The notes under the pieces were generated by a model. It was not told where the DNA came from, ran no database searches, and saw only the letters and a program-made list of their open reading frames with translations. A stretch of 64,000 bases of DNA, from assembly GCF_040958095.1 (NCBI RefSeq), contig NC_091181.1, positions 22,116,472-22,180,471 on the forward strand. The letters run 5' to 3'. This stretch comes from Procambarus clarkii. Taxonomy: Eukaryota > Arthropoda > Malacostraca > Decapoda > Cambaridae. Of the stretch, positions 11,029-21,136 are shown in pieces; position 1 is the first letter of the stretch, and the number at the start of each line of letters is the position of its first letter. Position numbers and translations under genes: made by a program.

Positions 11029-12565
11029 CCCTTAAATGGCGCATAGCTATATACCATTTGACACCCACAGGCGCATACAAAAAAAAAAAAAAAATTATTT
11101 TTTCTTCCTAACCTGTTAATTTGTGTTCACTGATCACGGGAAAAATAATAAAAAAATCGTAAGTGGCATATATTGCCCACTATAGGGCGGGGAAGTGTGG
11201 CAAAAATCAGGCGCTGACTGAGCGTGCGTCCCAGGCGGTCTGTTGATCGCCAGCTGCCAGGCCAGAGTTTCCACAAAGAGATAATTACCTAATTATTTCA
11301 ATGTCTCTGATTTTTCGTAGTTTTTTTGCTGTAATATTATTCAATAGTGTGTAGTGTGATATATTTATATAAAATGAGTGAATCATCGCTGTACTCAAAA
11401 ATATGGTGTGCGTATTGTTGATTCAATTATGTTCATCAAACAGTGAACAAATACTTTGTCGGTTATTACACTATATACACAGGTTATAAATAAGTATCTG
11501 CATGTTTTGTTCACCATGACAAACCACTAAATTGGTATGCTGAGTGGCAGTGGCAGTGGCAGGCAGTGACTGGCTGCCACTCCCTCCCTCACCTCACCTG
11601 CCTTGCCACCATTCTCCACCCACCATACGGTTTTTGCTTTTATATACAGACGTTATATATAAGTATTTACATGTTTTGTTCACCATAACTGTACATCTAA
11701 GCTTGTATGGTGAGTAAAGGCACAGACGTAGCTACTCACACAGTCAGCTGGTGGCAGCCGCCCTCAAGGCCAGACGCACTAATATTGCTCCTACAACAAT
11801 ACTGTTTGTGGTGTTATTACGCTATACACACACATTATATATAAATATCTACCTGTTTTATTCACCATACTTGTACAAGTAAACTGGTATGGTGCCCAAA
11901 GACCATCGTGGTCATCAGTAAACAACATGATAAGTCCTGCAGACGACGCTCCTCCCTCACCAAAATGGCGGCTCCCAACCTCCTACTCTCGCTGTTATCT
12001 CACACGTTATATATAAGTATCTACATATATGTTCACCATAGCGAACCACTAAGCTGGTATGGTGAGTGAAGTCAATAAAAGGTGGCCACACACACTCAAA
12101 AGACAACGCCACCATCCTCCCTCCCACAGCATTACTCCTCCCTCCATGGCGCACAGCGCCAAATATCACCACAATCCTGCTATTATCAGAACCCTGGTCA
12201 GTTTTATCACAGTCAGGGGTCTTCTGTAATAATATCATCGCTACATAATAGCATGAACAAGTATATTATGGCATTTTTAGGCGATGCTGTGGTCACAAGC
12301 TGAACAGCAGTGCTGTGAGCTCATGCTGCGTGTGTCAGGCTTGGTAGCTTACTCAATACTGAGGCCCCTAACACCCTGGAGTTTGGCCCACGATTTTTTT
12401 TTAAAATGGCGTCTGTTTACAAGAGCCCTGATGAAGGTGTGGTGTACCCCGTGTATCCGCAGGCCGTTTAAATCTTGCGTAGTACTCCAAAACATCATAT
12501 GATGCGATGCGCAATTTACTGCAAGTTGGTCAAAGCATCATATGATGCGATGCGCAATTGAAGGG
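11029..12565. mobile_element. piggyBac-like non-autonomous transposon
   Basis: The 1,537-bp insert is flanked by TTAA on both sides (11025-11028 and 12566-12569). It has terminal inverted repeats CCCTTAAATGGCGCAT and CCCTTCAATTGCGCAT (14 of 16 identical). TTAA target duplication with CCC-initial termini is the hallmark of piggyBac elements. The paralogous LINE at about 52008-52012 carries a single uninterrupted TTAA at the same spot, which is an empty-site control. No transposase frame is present, so it would depend on a partner in trans. A 27-bp subterminal direct repeat containing CATATGATGCGATGCGCAA lies at the right end (about 12495 and 12540). Confidence 0.9.
11477..12075. repeat. Four diverged ~175-bp tandem units inside the piggyBac-like element
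   Basis: The phrase TTATATATAAGTATCTACATG followed by TTCACCAT and GGTATGGTGAG recurs at about 11480, 11650, 11830 and 12003. Spacing is 170-180 bp and the GC-rich spacers vary. The units are clearly related but no longer identical. Confidence 0.8.
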
Positions 12566-13403
12566 TTAAGCGAGTACGGCCAATACGCAACCTCACCAGA
12601 GCTGTTTCCCATCGCCGTTTACGGTGGTAGGACGACGACCACGAAGAAACAACATTTAAGAGTACGTAGTTTGTTACCAATAACAGACGACCAAGAAGCC
12701 TGCCAACGGGTAAAGATGGAGGAATAGTTAACCGGGTAAAAGTCGGAATATGGAATACCTTTACGAGAGATAGGACAAGAGCGGACAGCTTCCTTGGCGG
12801 CAGCATCCGCACGCTCATTGAAAGACACACCAATATGGCTGGGAACCCAACAAAACTCAACCGACTTAAATTTACTGTCAACAAGAAACGCCAATGCTGG
12901 ATCTCGACAACTTCTTGATGAACCGGATTAAAGGACCCGACAGCCATGAGGGCACTACGAGAGTCAACAACATCTACAAAGAAAGACTGACAACAAGAAA
13001 GCAGGAGACGAAGAGCACAGAGAATAGCATAAAGCTCCACTGTAAAGATGCTAGTCTCCGGAGGTAAGCGACACATAAGTGCGATCAGGAAAAACAACAG
13101 TAGTTAACACCGTCCGCAGACTTAGACCCATCGGTGAAGACACAAACGGAGCAGGAGTGAGAAGAAAAGTGCTCAAGGAAAAGGCGTTTTTGAACCGTAG
13201 GAGGGGTAAAAGCTTTAGTGATGCGGGTCAAGAATGTACAAAATTGCGGAAGGGGGGGGGGCTCTCCACGGGGGGCAAAGAAGAAACACGAGGAGAAACA
13301 TGAGAAACACGAACGGAAAGAGAATCCTGTAAGCGAGATAACCGAACAGAAAGAGGGAGGTGGTGAAGAGGAACAGGAACCGCAGAGGGGTAAAAGTTAA
13401 AGC

Positions 13404-13903
13404 NNNNNNNNNNNNNNNNNNNNNNNNNNNNNNNNNNNNNNNNNNNNNNNNNNNNNNNNNNNNNNNNNNNNNNNNNNNNNNNNNNNNNNNNNNNNNNNNN
13501 NNNNNNNNNNNNNNNNNNNNNNNNNNNNNNNNNNNNNNNNNNNNNNNNNNNNNNNNNNNNNNNNNNNNNNNNNNNNNNNNNNNNNNNNNNNNNNNNNNNN
13601 NNNNNNNNNNNNNNNNNNNNNNNNNNNNNNNNNNNNNNNNNNNNNNNNNNNNNNNNNNNNNNNNNNNNNNNNNNNNNNNNNNNNNNNNNNNNNNNNNNNN
13701 NNNNNNNNNNNNNNNNNNNNNNNNNNNNNNNNNNNNNNNNNNNNNNNNNNNNNNNNNNNNNNNNNNNNNNNNNNNNNNNNNNNNNNNNNNNNNNNNNNNN
13801 NNNNNNNNNNNNNNNNNNNNNNNNNNNNNNNNNNNNNNNNNNNNNNNNNNNNNNNNNNNNNNNNNNNNNNNNNNNNNNNNNNNNNNNNNNNNNNNNNNNN
13901 NNN
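13404..13903. other. Assembly gap, 500 Ns
   Basis: Exactly 500 unknown bases, a placeholder length. The left edge is I-group LINE sequence that in the other copy lies about 40 bp before a 12-bp minisatellite. The right edge is CR1. Confidence 0.99.
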
Positions 13904-14465
13904 TCATCCACGTTTCGGTAAGTGCAATAATATCTATTTTTTCTGTGCAGACAAGAGCATTTAATTCGTTAATTTTATTTCTTAGACTTCTACTGTTAGT
14001 GTAATATACCCTAAGTGAATTGTTATTTTGCGGACCTTCTCTTTCCCTGATCGTTTTGCCAATTCCTTTCTCCCACAAACACATACTTTTATTACCTCCT
14101 TCCTCCAAATCAATTCCCATACCTCTATCTACTAACAGTTTAAACCCAAACAAACACCTCTAACCACTTCTTCTAGCGAGTTCGCAACAGCAACAACCCC
14201 AGCTCTCGATAGATGCACCCCATCACGAGCATACATTTCATTTCTTCCATAGAAGTGTTCCCAGTTGTCTATGAAAGATATTGCATTTGATTTGCAATAT
14301 CTTTCCAGCCGGCAATTGACACCAAGTGCCCTCGATATCCATTCATTTCCCACTCCCTTTCTTGGAAGAATGCCACATATGATCGGGATTCCTCCCTTGC
14401 TCCTAACTAACTCTATGGCTGTTTTATACCTCTGAATCAGTTCCTCACTCCTGACTCGACCAACA
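13904..14465 (-). pseudogene. CR1 copy A, inverted 5' segment (end of ORF1, start of ORF2)
   Basis: The minus strand encodes the C-terminal half of the CR1 ORF1 hydrolase (starting at VGRVRSEELIQRYK, through DGVHLSRAG) and then the first about 83 codons of the ORF2 endonuclease, ending at TETWM where the gap begins. At 14464-14466 it meets plus-strand CR1 ORF2 across a 1-2 base overlap. The inverted 5' piece followed by a forward 3' piece is the layout made by twin priming during LINE insertion. Confidence 0.85.
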
Positions 14466-15593
14466 AATTGATTGGAAAGTCTTGGGTATGGGGTGTGGGC
14501 CGGTCTTGGAGCGAGACATGAACCCAGCGATAGGTGAAGTAAAGGGGGATTTCGATGTGGATTCAATATATAACTTATTTACGAATATTCTAAACAAAGC
14601 ACAGGAACATAGTATACCATACAAATTGAATAAATCGAATACTAATGACCCAAAGTGGATAACAAAGAATTTGAAGAACCTTATAGGTAAAAAAGAGAGC
14701 TTGGTACAAAAGGATTAAAAATGGGGAGGTCACTTTAGAACAGGAATTCGTACAACTGGTTAGAAATGTTAAAAAAGTGATAAGGAAAGCAAAAATAAAC
14801 TATGAAGTTCGCATAGCAGGGCAAGCAAAGAAATCCTAATGGGTTTTTTCAGTTATATCGTACTAAGACTAGGGAAAGGATAGGTCCATTAAAAACTGAG
14901 ACAGATAGTGATGAGATGAGTAGTATTTTTAATAAATATTTTGTATCTGTATTTACTAAAGACGAACTTAACAATATGCCTTCAGGCGAACAAGTCTGTG
15001 GGGTGGGGACGAGGACAGGTTGACTAGTTTAGCAGTTACCAGGGAGGATGTTCTTAAACAAATAGTAAAACTCAAACCAAACAAATCCCCTGGGCCGGAT
15101 GAAGTGTTTGCCAGGGTGCTTAAAGAATGCAAAGATGAGCTTAGTGACCCACTGTCAACCATATTTAATAAATCAAGAGAGTCAGGCAGAGTGCCAGAGT
15201 TTTGGAAAGTTGCTAATGTGATACCAGCTTTCATGAAAGGAGATAGATCACTTGCGTCTAACTATCGACCAATTAGCCTAACGTCTATTGTGGGGAAGTT
15301 ACTCGAATCTTTAATAGCAAATAAAATTCGTCTTCATCTTGAAAAACATAAATTAATAATAGAGTCGCAACATAGTTTTATAAATGGCCGTTCCTGTTTA
15401 ACAAATTTGTTATCTTTTTATTCTAGCATAGTTGAGGCAGTTGATAGTGGTAAGGATTGAGATGTCGTGTACCTTGACTTTAGCAAAGCTTTTGATACAG
15501 TGCCACATGAAAGACCGATTAAAAAAAAATAGAGGCTCATGGTATTGGAGGTGCTATATTAAGTTGGATTAGTACATGGTTATTCCAAAGGAA
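14466..15593 (+). pseudogene. CR1 copy A, forward ORF2 segment
   Basis: This matches the intact ORF2 copy from just after the endonuclease domain (LGMGCGPVLERDMNPA) through RT fingers and palm (KSPGPDEVFARVLKE, SNYRPISLTSIVGKLLES, LDFSKAFDTVPHER). Single-base insertions, a premature stop at about 15459 (Cys to stop) and an A-run expansion disable it. It stops before the FADD box. Confidence 0.85.
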
Positions 15594-15890
15594 ACAATTG
15601 GTTCCACAAATCAACAACCCTGTTACTGAACCAGTATTTACCCAAGTCTTTCCTAAATCTAAACTTATCCAATTTATACCCATTGTTTCGTGTTCTGTCT
15701 TGTGTTGATACTTTTAATACCCTATTAATATCCCCCCTGTTATGTCCATTCATCCACTTGTAAACCTCTATCATGTCACCCCTAACTCTTCGCCTTTCCA
15801 GTGAATGCAATTTAAGCTTTGTTAATCTTTCTTCATATGAAAGATTTCTAATTTGGGGAATTAACTTAGTCATTTTTTTTTTATTGTTGT
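15594..15890 (-). pseudogene. CR1 ORF2 C-terminal fragment, inverted
   Basis: The minus strand encodes MTKLIPQIRNLSYEER through WFSNRVVDLWNQL, the C-terminal tail of CR1 ORF2. It joins the forward segment on its left and tandem repeats on its right, and it lacks the octamer 3' end. It is therefore an internal fragment, not a separate 3'-anchored insertion. Confidence 0.8.
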
Positions 15891-15906
15891 ATTCGATACA
15901 TGAACC

Positions 15907-16380
15907 ATATTTTGGACCCAAATTCTGGCTCTCTGCACCTATTCGCAGTTTGAAATTCCGACTTTTTATACCAAAAATATGCCAATTACTGAAAGCGGCG
16001 GTGGGTCACATTTTACCCAATCCCCCTGCAGTTTTCAAAATATCCCAAACATCCCAAATTCGATACCCGAGATATATTTTGGACCCAAATTCTGGCTCTC
16101 TGCACCTATTCGCAGTTTGAAATTCCGACTTTTTATACCAAAAATATGCCAATTACTGAAGCGGCGGTGAGTCACATTTTGCCCAAGCCCCCCCTGCAGT
16201 TTTCAAAATATCCCAAACATCCCAAATTTGATACCCGAGTCATATTTTGGAACCAAATTCTGGCTCTCTGCACCTATTCGCAGTTTGAAATTCCGACTTT
16301 TTATACGAAAAATCTGCCAATTACTGAAAGCGGCGGTGGGTCACATTTTCCCCAAACCCCACTGCAGTTTTCAAATATTC
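15907..16380. repeat. Three ~167-bp tandem repeats
   Basis: The unit begins ATATTTTGGACCCAAATTCT, contains GCCAATTACTGAAAGCGGCG and ends in CATCCCAAATTCGATACCCG. Starts fall at 15907, 16074 and 16242. The last unit is incomplete and diverges at about 16380. The frames stay open in parts, but this is repeat sequence, not a gene. Confidence 0.85.
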
Positions 16381-16384
16381 TCCC

Positions 16385-16894
16385 ATGGATCGCGATATTT
16401 CTTTTCCAAAACTCCCACAATTTCTCATATCTATTGTTTGGAACTTCCCTTCATTAAATGATCCATACGAAATTCTAAGAGCAGTAAAATTGTCAGAGGA
16501 AAATCTTCACTATTTTATTACGAATGAGAGGGGTTCAGTGAGTTTATTTGACAGTAAAATCCAGCTTGGAGTTTTATGGATCTTAACTCTCTCCACGCAT
16601 ATGACGATGTTGGTTAGGATAACAGGGCAATGGGAGGACGTTATCTGGGAAATTATTGATCTAGCAAATACCTGGGCGACAAACAACAACTTAAATTTTG
16701 CCTCACTCGAGTCTACTGCCTTGAAATCCTGGGTACTCGCCATGTTCTGCGACCATGAAGCCTGCCCCAACCCGCACCTGCGGCTGGAACTGCTGCATTT
16801 GATCGGGATATGGGCAGAGACGTACCTTCAGGATGCCGCCTCGGGTATGCAGGCAGCTGCAGGGTTGGTCATAAGAACTCAAACTTTCATATGA
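16385..16894 (+). CDS. Unidentified 169-codon ORF
   Basis: I do not recognise this protein. The frame starts at ATG 16385, right where the tandem repeats end, and runs 169 codons; its last residues already lie in a CR1 fragment. The predicted protein looks protein-like rather than low-complexity. It has mixed hydrophobic and acidic segments, several Trp residues, WEDVIWEIIDLANTWA, and CDHEACPNPHLRLELLHLIG near residues 125-145. No signal peptide or clear membrane helix is seen. It could be an exon or viral-type fragment carried into the CR1 nest, or a chance ORF; a frame this long is unlikely but not impossible by chance. Confidence 0.35.
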   Translation: MDRDISFPKLPQFLISIVWNFPSLNDPYEILRAVKLSEENLHYFITNERGSVSLFDSKIQLGVLWILTLSTHMTMLVRITGQWEDVIWEIIDLANTWATNNNLNFASLESTALKSWVLAMFCDHEACPNPHLRLELLHLIGIWAETYLQDAASGMQAAAGLVIRTQTFI

Positions 16895-17276
16895 AGAAAG
16901 ATTAACAAAGCTTAAATTGCATTCACTGGAAAGGCGAAGAGTAGGGGTGACATGATAGAGGTTTACAAGTGGATGAATGGACATAAGGAGATATTAATAG
17001 GGTATTAAAAGTATCAACACAAGACAGAACACGAAACAATGGGTATAAATTGGATAAGTTTAGATTTAGGAAAGACTTGGGTAAATACTGGTTCAGTAAC
17101 AGGGTTGTTGATTTGTGGAACCAATTGCCGCGTAACATTGTGGAGGTGGGGTCCCTCGATTGTTTCAAGCGCAGGTTGGACAAGTATATGAGTGGGATTG
17201 GGTGGTTATAGATAGGAGCTGCCTCGTATGGGCCAATAGGCCTTCTGCAGTTACCTTTGTTCTTATGTTCTTAAAC
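16880..17276 (+). pseudogene. CR1 3'-end fragment
   Basis: This matches the last about 110 codons of ORF2 (from SYEERLTKLKLHSLERR to YMSGIGWL), the short 3' UTR (GGGCCAATAGGCCTTCTGCA) and one and a half TTCTTATG tail units. A missing base near 16940 breaks the frame. It is probably the 3' end that belongs with copy A, displaced by about 1 kb of non-CR1 DNA. Confidence 0.85.
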
Positions 17277-17319
17277 AAAGGTGTACCACTAGTTCACGAA
17301 CTACTGGACTAGTGGTGAC

Positions 17320-17580
17320 AAGATTTCTCAGTGTGCACAGTTTTAAGAGAGTTCACAGTGAATTATTACGGTCGTGGTTATGTTTTATGAACATCATTGC
17401 TTCTTATTTTTACCGATTTCACTGTCTTATGCTTATCAGTCTTGTGTTCTTTTTCAAATAAAGTTTACTTACTGTTTCCATCAGCATCGCTTCACAAAAT
17501 ATATATATTAATCAGCTTTCAAATTCTTTACAACTGCAGTTCAGTTTCTTTTCAATATCATTCCTTTTGTTGTTTCCCCT
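17320..17580. repeat. Interspersed ~260-bp repeat, copy 1
   Basis: Collinear with 27926-28190 at moderate identity. Shared landmarks are TTTTAAGAGAGTTCACA, CTTCTTATTTTTACC, TTCAAATAAAGTT and CAGTTCAGTTTCTTTTCAATAT. CR1 copy B begins exactly at its right end, so CR1 inserted into it. AATAAA occurs within it, but I see no coding potential. Confidence 0.75.
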
Positions 17581-17585
17581 TCAGA

Positions 17586-18127
17586 AAGTAAAGGAAGTAC
17601 CTAAGCAAACATTAGTTGTGGGAGATTCCCAGATAAGGTATTTGGATAGAACGTTTTGTGCTAGAGATAGGGGGAACAGGTTAAGGGTTTGCTATCCCGG
17701 AGCTGGCATTGGTGATATTATAAACAACATGAATGATATTATGGCTGGTAATGGGAACAATCCCATTATTTGCATTAGCGTGGGAGGAAATGATGTTGGT
17801 CGAGTCAGGAGTGAGGAACTGATTCAGAGGTATAAAACAGCCATAGAGTTAGTTAGGAGCAAGGGAGGAATCCCGATCATATGTGGCATTCTTCCAAGAA
17901 AGGGAGTGGGAAATGAATGGATATCGAGGGCACTTGGTGTCAATTGCCGGCTGGAAAGATATTGCAAATCAAATGCAATATCTTTCATAGACAACTGGGA
18001 ACACTTCTATGGAAGAAATGAAATGTATGCTCGTGATGGGGTGCATCTATCGAGAGCTGGGGTTGTTGCTGTTGCGAACTCGCTAGAAGAAGTGGTTAGA
18101 GGTGTTTGTTTGGGTTTAAACTGTTAG
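17586..18127 (+). pseudogene. CR1 ORF1 (SGNH hydrolase), 5'-truncated
   Basis: This is the C-terminal about 180 codons of the CR1 ORF1 protein. It keeps the whole SGNH/GDSL hydrolase fold: block I VVGDSQ (nucleophile Ser), block II PGAGIGD, block III GGNDVG and block V DGVHLS (Asp-His). The N-terminal coiled coil, and with it the natural start codon, is missing. The frame is otherwise undamaged and ends 11 nt before the ORF2 ATG. In CR1 and L2 elements this domain is thought to help ORF1 handle lipids or membranes, or chaperone RNA; its exact role is not settled. Confidence 0.88.
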
Positions 18128-18138
18128 TAGATAGAGGT

Positions 18139-21075
18139 ATGGGAATTGATTTGGAGGAAGGAGGTAATAAAGGTATGTGTTTGTGGGAGAAAGGAATTGG
18201 CAAAACGATCAGGGAAAGAGAAGGTCCGCAAAATAACAATTCACTTAGGGTATATTACACTAACAGTAGAAGTCTAAGAAATAAAATTAACGAATTAAAT
18301 GCTCTTGTCTGCACAGAAAAAATAGATATTATTGCACTTACCGAAACGTGGATGAATGTAGAAAATAGAGAACTATTAGCTGAATATCAAATATATGGAT
18401 TTAAACTATTTCACACTGATAGATATATTAGACGAGGAGGTGGAGTAGCCATATATGTTAGGGACAATTTGAAATGTAGTCTCAAAGAGGGAATCAAAAC
18501 AGAGCCACACACAGAAACTATTTGGATTGAATTAAACGAAAAAGCTAATAATATTATAATAGGAGTAATATATAGGCCACCAAATTTAGACAGAATGGAA
18601 GCAAAGCATCTATGGGATGAAATATCTAGAGCATCTAGATCTAACAGTATTTATGTCATGGGTGACTTTAATTTTAGCGGAATAAACTGGTTGAACAAAA
18701 CAGGGAATAGTGAAGCAGAAGATTTTCTAGAATTAATTGACGATTGCTTTCTTACGCAACACATTAAGGAACCAACACGGGAAAATAATATTTTAGATTT
18801 AGTGTTAACTAACGGGGAAACGCAAATTAATGACATCGAAATAGGGAGTGAGCTAGGGAGCAGTGATCACAAAGAAATCAGATTTAGCATAGAATGGAAT
18901 AGACCAGTAGGAGAAAATTCTGTTAAAGTGCCAGATTTTCGAAAAGCTGATTTTAATAGCCTAAGAAATTTTTTGGGTCAAATTGATTGGAAAGGCTTGG
19001 GTATGGGGTGTGGGCCGGTCTTGGAGCGAGACATGAACCCAGCGTTAGGTGACTTAAATGGGGATTTCGATGTGGATTCAATATATAACTTATTTAAGAA
19101 TATTCTAAACAAAGCACAGGAACGTAGTATACCATACAAATTGAATAGATCGTATACTAATGACCCAAAGTGGACAACAAAGAATTTGAAGAACCTTATA
19201 GGTAAAAAGAGAGCTTGGTACAAAAGGATTAAAAATGGGGAGGTCACTTTAGAACAGGAATTCGTACAACTGGTTAAAAATGTTAAAAAAGAGATAAGGA
19301 AAGCAAAAAGGAACTATGAAGTTTGCATAGCAGGGCAAGCAAAGACAAATCCTAAAGGGTTTTTTCAGTTATATCGTACTAAGACTAGGGAAAGGATAGG
19401 TCCATTAAAAACTGAGACAGGTCAAATAACAGATAGTGATGAAGAGATGAGTAGTATTTTTAATAAATATTTTGTATCTGTATTTACTAAAGAGGAACTT
19501 AACAATATGCCTTCAGCCGAACAAGTCTATGTGGGTGGGGACGAGGACAGGTTGACGAGTTTAGCAGTTACCAGGGAGGATGTTCTTAAACAAATAGTAA
19601 AACTCAAACCAAACAAATCCCCAGGGCCGGATGAAGTGTTTGCTAGGGTGCTTAAAGAATGCAAAGAGGAGCTTTGTGACCCACTGTCAACCATATTTAA
19701 TAAATCAATAGAGTCAGGCAGAGTGCCAGAGTTTTGGAAAGTTGCTAATGTGATACCAGTTTTTAAGAAAGGAGATAGATCACTTGCGTCTAACTATCGA
19801 CCAATTAGCCTAACGTCTATTGTGGGAAAGTTACTCGAATCTATAATAGCAAATAAAATTCGTCTTCATCTTGAAAAACATAAATTAATAATTGAGTCGC
19901 AACATGGTTTTATAAATGGCCGTTCATGTTTAACAAATTTGTTATCTTTTTATTCTAGCATTGTTGAGGCAGTTGATAGTGGTAAGGATTGCGATGTTGT
20001 ATACCTTGACTTTAGCAAAGCTTTTGATACAGTGCCACATGAAAGACTGATTAAAAAAATAGAGTCTCATGGTATTGGGGGTGCTATATTAAGCTGGATT
20101 AGGGCATGGCTATACCAAAGGAAACAGAGAGTTAGTATAAATGGTATCAAGTCAGAGTGGGAAAATGTTGTAAGTGGAGTGCCTCAAGGCTCTGTCCTGG
20201 GACCTCTGTTGTTTATAATATATATAAATGATTTAGATTCAGGTTTGAGTAGCAACATTTGCAAATTTGCCGATGATACGAAAATCGGTAGGGAAATTAA
20301 TTCGGAGGAGGACTCACTATCACTTCAAGTTGATCTAGATAGGGTTTTGAAATGGTCAAAGGATTGGCAGATGCAGTTTAATGCTGATAAATGTAAAGTT
20401 CTGAGGTTAGGTAATGATGATAGAGTTACAAGATACGAGCTAGATGGTGTTGTGATTGCGAAGTCGGATTGCGAAAGGGATCTGGGAGTTATGATTAGTA
20501 AGAATTTAAAACAAAAGGATCAATGCATAAATGTTCGTAATAAGGCAAATCGGACACTTGGATTTATTAATCGCAGCGTTAGTAACAAGACACCTGGTGT
20601 GGTTCTCAAGCTATATCTTGCTCTAGTTAGGCCCCATTTAGATTATGCAGTTCAGTTTTGGTCGCCATATTATAGAATGGATATAAATTCACTTGAACGT
20701 GTCCAGCGTAGGATGACTAAGTTAATTCCCCAAATTAGAAATCTTTCATATGAAGAAAGATTAACAAAGCTTAAGTTGCATTCACTGGAAAGGCGAAGAG
20801 TTAGGGGTGACATGATAGAGGTTTACAAGTGGATGAATGGACATAACCGGGGGGATATTAATAGGGTATTAAAAGTATCAACACAGGACAGAACACGAAA
20901 CAATGGATATAAATTGGATAAGTTTAGATTTAGGAAAGACTTGGGTAAATACTGGTTCAGTAACAGGGTTGTTGATTTGTGGAACCAATTGCCGCGTAAC
21001 ATTGTGGAGGTGGGGTCCCTCGATTGTTTCAAGCACGGGTTGGACAAGTATATGAGTGGGATTGGGTGGTTATAG
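18139..21075 (+). CDS. CR1 ORF2: endonuclease-reverse transcriptase, intact
   Basis: 978 residues, starting at ATG 18139, the first in-frame ATG, 11 nt after the ORF1 stop. Domains: apurinic-type endonuclease about residues 35-250 (TETWM with catalytic Glu, YRPPN, GDFNFSGINW near 174, SDHKE near 241); a linker; reverse transcriptase about 400-760 (SPGPDEVF, NYRPISLTS, LDFSKAFDTVPHERL near 624, [13 protein letters not shown] at 680, catalytic FADD at 710-713, LGVMISKN thumb); and a basic C-terminal tail ending MSGIGWL. It would nick target DNA and copy the element RNA there. All catalytic motifs are present with no stop or frameshift. This is the only uninterrupted ORF2 in the window, although its own ORF1 is truncated. 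Confidence 0.93.
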   Translation: MGIDLEEGGNKGMCLWEKGIGKTIREREGPQNNNSLRVYYTNSRSLRNKINELNALVCTEKIDIIALTETWMNVENRELLAEYQIYGFKLFHTDRYIRRGGGVAIYVRDNLKCSLKEGIKTEPHTETIWIELNEKANNIIIGVIYRPPNLDRMEAKHLWDEISRASRSNSIYVMGDFNFSGINWLNKTGNSEAEDFLELIDDCFLTQHIKEPTRENNILDLVLTNGETQINDIEIGSELGSSDHKEIRFSIEWNRPVGENSVKVPDFRKADFNSLRNFLGQIDWKGLGMGCGPVLERDMNPALGDLNGDFDVDSIYNLFKNILNKAQERSIPYKLNRSYTNDPKWTTKNLKNLIGKKRAWYKRIKNGEVTLEQEFVQLVKNVKKEIRKAKRNYEVCIAGQAKTNPKGFFQLYRTKTRERIGPLKTETGQITDSDEEMSSIFNKYFVSVFTKEELNNMPSAEQVYVGGDEDRLTSLAVTREDVLKQIVKLKPNKSPGPDEVFARVLKECKEELCDPLSTIFNKSIESGRVPEFWKVANVIPVFKKGDRSLASNYRPISLTSIVGKLLESIIANKIRLHLEKHKLIIESQHGFINGRSCLTNLLSFYSSIVEAVDSGKDCDVVYLDFSKAFDTVPHERLIKKIESHGIGGAILSWIRAWLYQRKQRVSINGIKSEWENVVSGVPQGSVLGPLLFIIYINDLDSGLSSNICKFADDTKIGREINSEEDSLSLQVDLDRVLKWSKDWQMQFNADKCKVLRLGNDDRVTRYELDGVVIAKSDCERDLGVMISKNLKQKDQCINVRNKANRTLGFINRSVSNKTPGVVLKLYLALVRPHLDYAVQFWSPYYRMDINSLERVQRRMTKLIPQIRNLSYEERLTKLKLHSLERRRVRGDMIEVYKWMNGHNRGDINRVLKVSTQDRTRNNGYKLDKFRFRKDLGKYWFSNRVVDLWNQLPRNIVEVGSLDCFKHGLDKYMSGIGWL

Positions 21076-21136
21076 AATAGGAGCTGCCTCGTATGGGCCA
21101 ATAGGCCTTCTGCAGTTACCTTTGTTCTTATGTTCT

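Larger units (their letters stand above)
10692..13403 (-). mobile_element. I-group LINE, 3' half, split by a piggyBac-like insertion
   Basis: The sequence matches the minus-strand LINE at 51690-52850 almost base for base, in two blocks: 10692-11028 (3' end of ORF2) and 12566-13403 (RNase H). The minus strand encodes VFTDGSKS (about 13110-13145), an SRSALMAV-type second motif, and PSHIGVSFNERADAAAKEA (about 12780-12850), the RNase H core. Small indels shift the frame, and a short duplication near 10845-10870 is absent from the other copy. The right side ends at the N gap, close to where the other copy enters its 12-bp minisatellite. Confidence 0.85.
17581..21136 (+). mobile_element. CR1 LINE copy B, 5'-truncated, intact ORF2
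   Basis: A non-LTR retrotransposon that lacks the 5' UTR and roughly the first 100 codons of ORF1 but has a complete ORF2, short 3' UTR and the octamer tail (TTCTTATG plus four bases, 21125-21136). An octamer 3' tail instead of poly(A), plus a hydrolase-type ORF1, is typical of the CR1 clade. The 5' junction shares a CCCYTCAG stretch with the target, suggesting microhomology joining. Confidence 0.92.

Noticed and set aside
13215..14153. 312-codon ORF spanning the N gap
   Set aside because: Most of it is unknown bases; the real parts are CR1 ORF2 on the right and I-group LINE on the left, two different elements.
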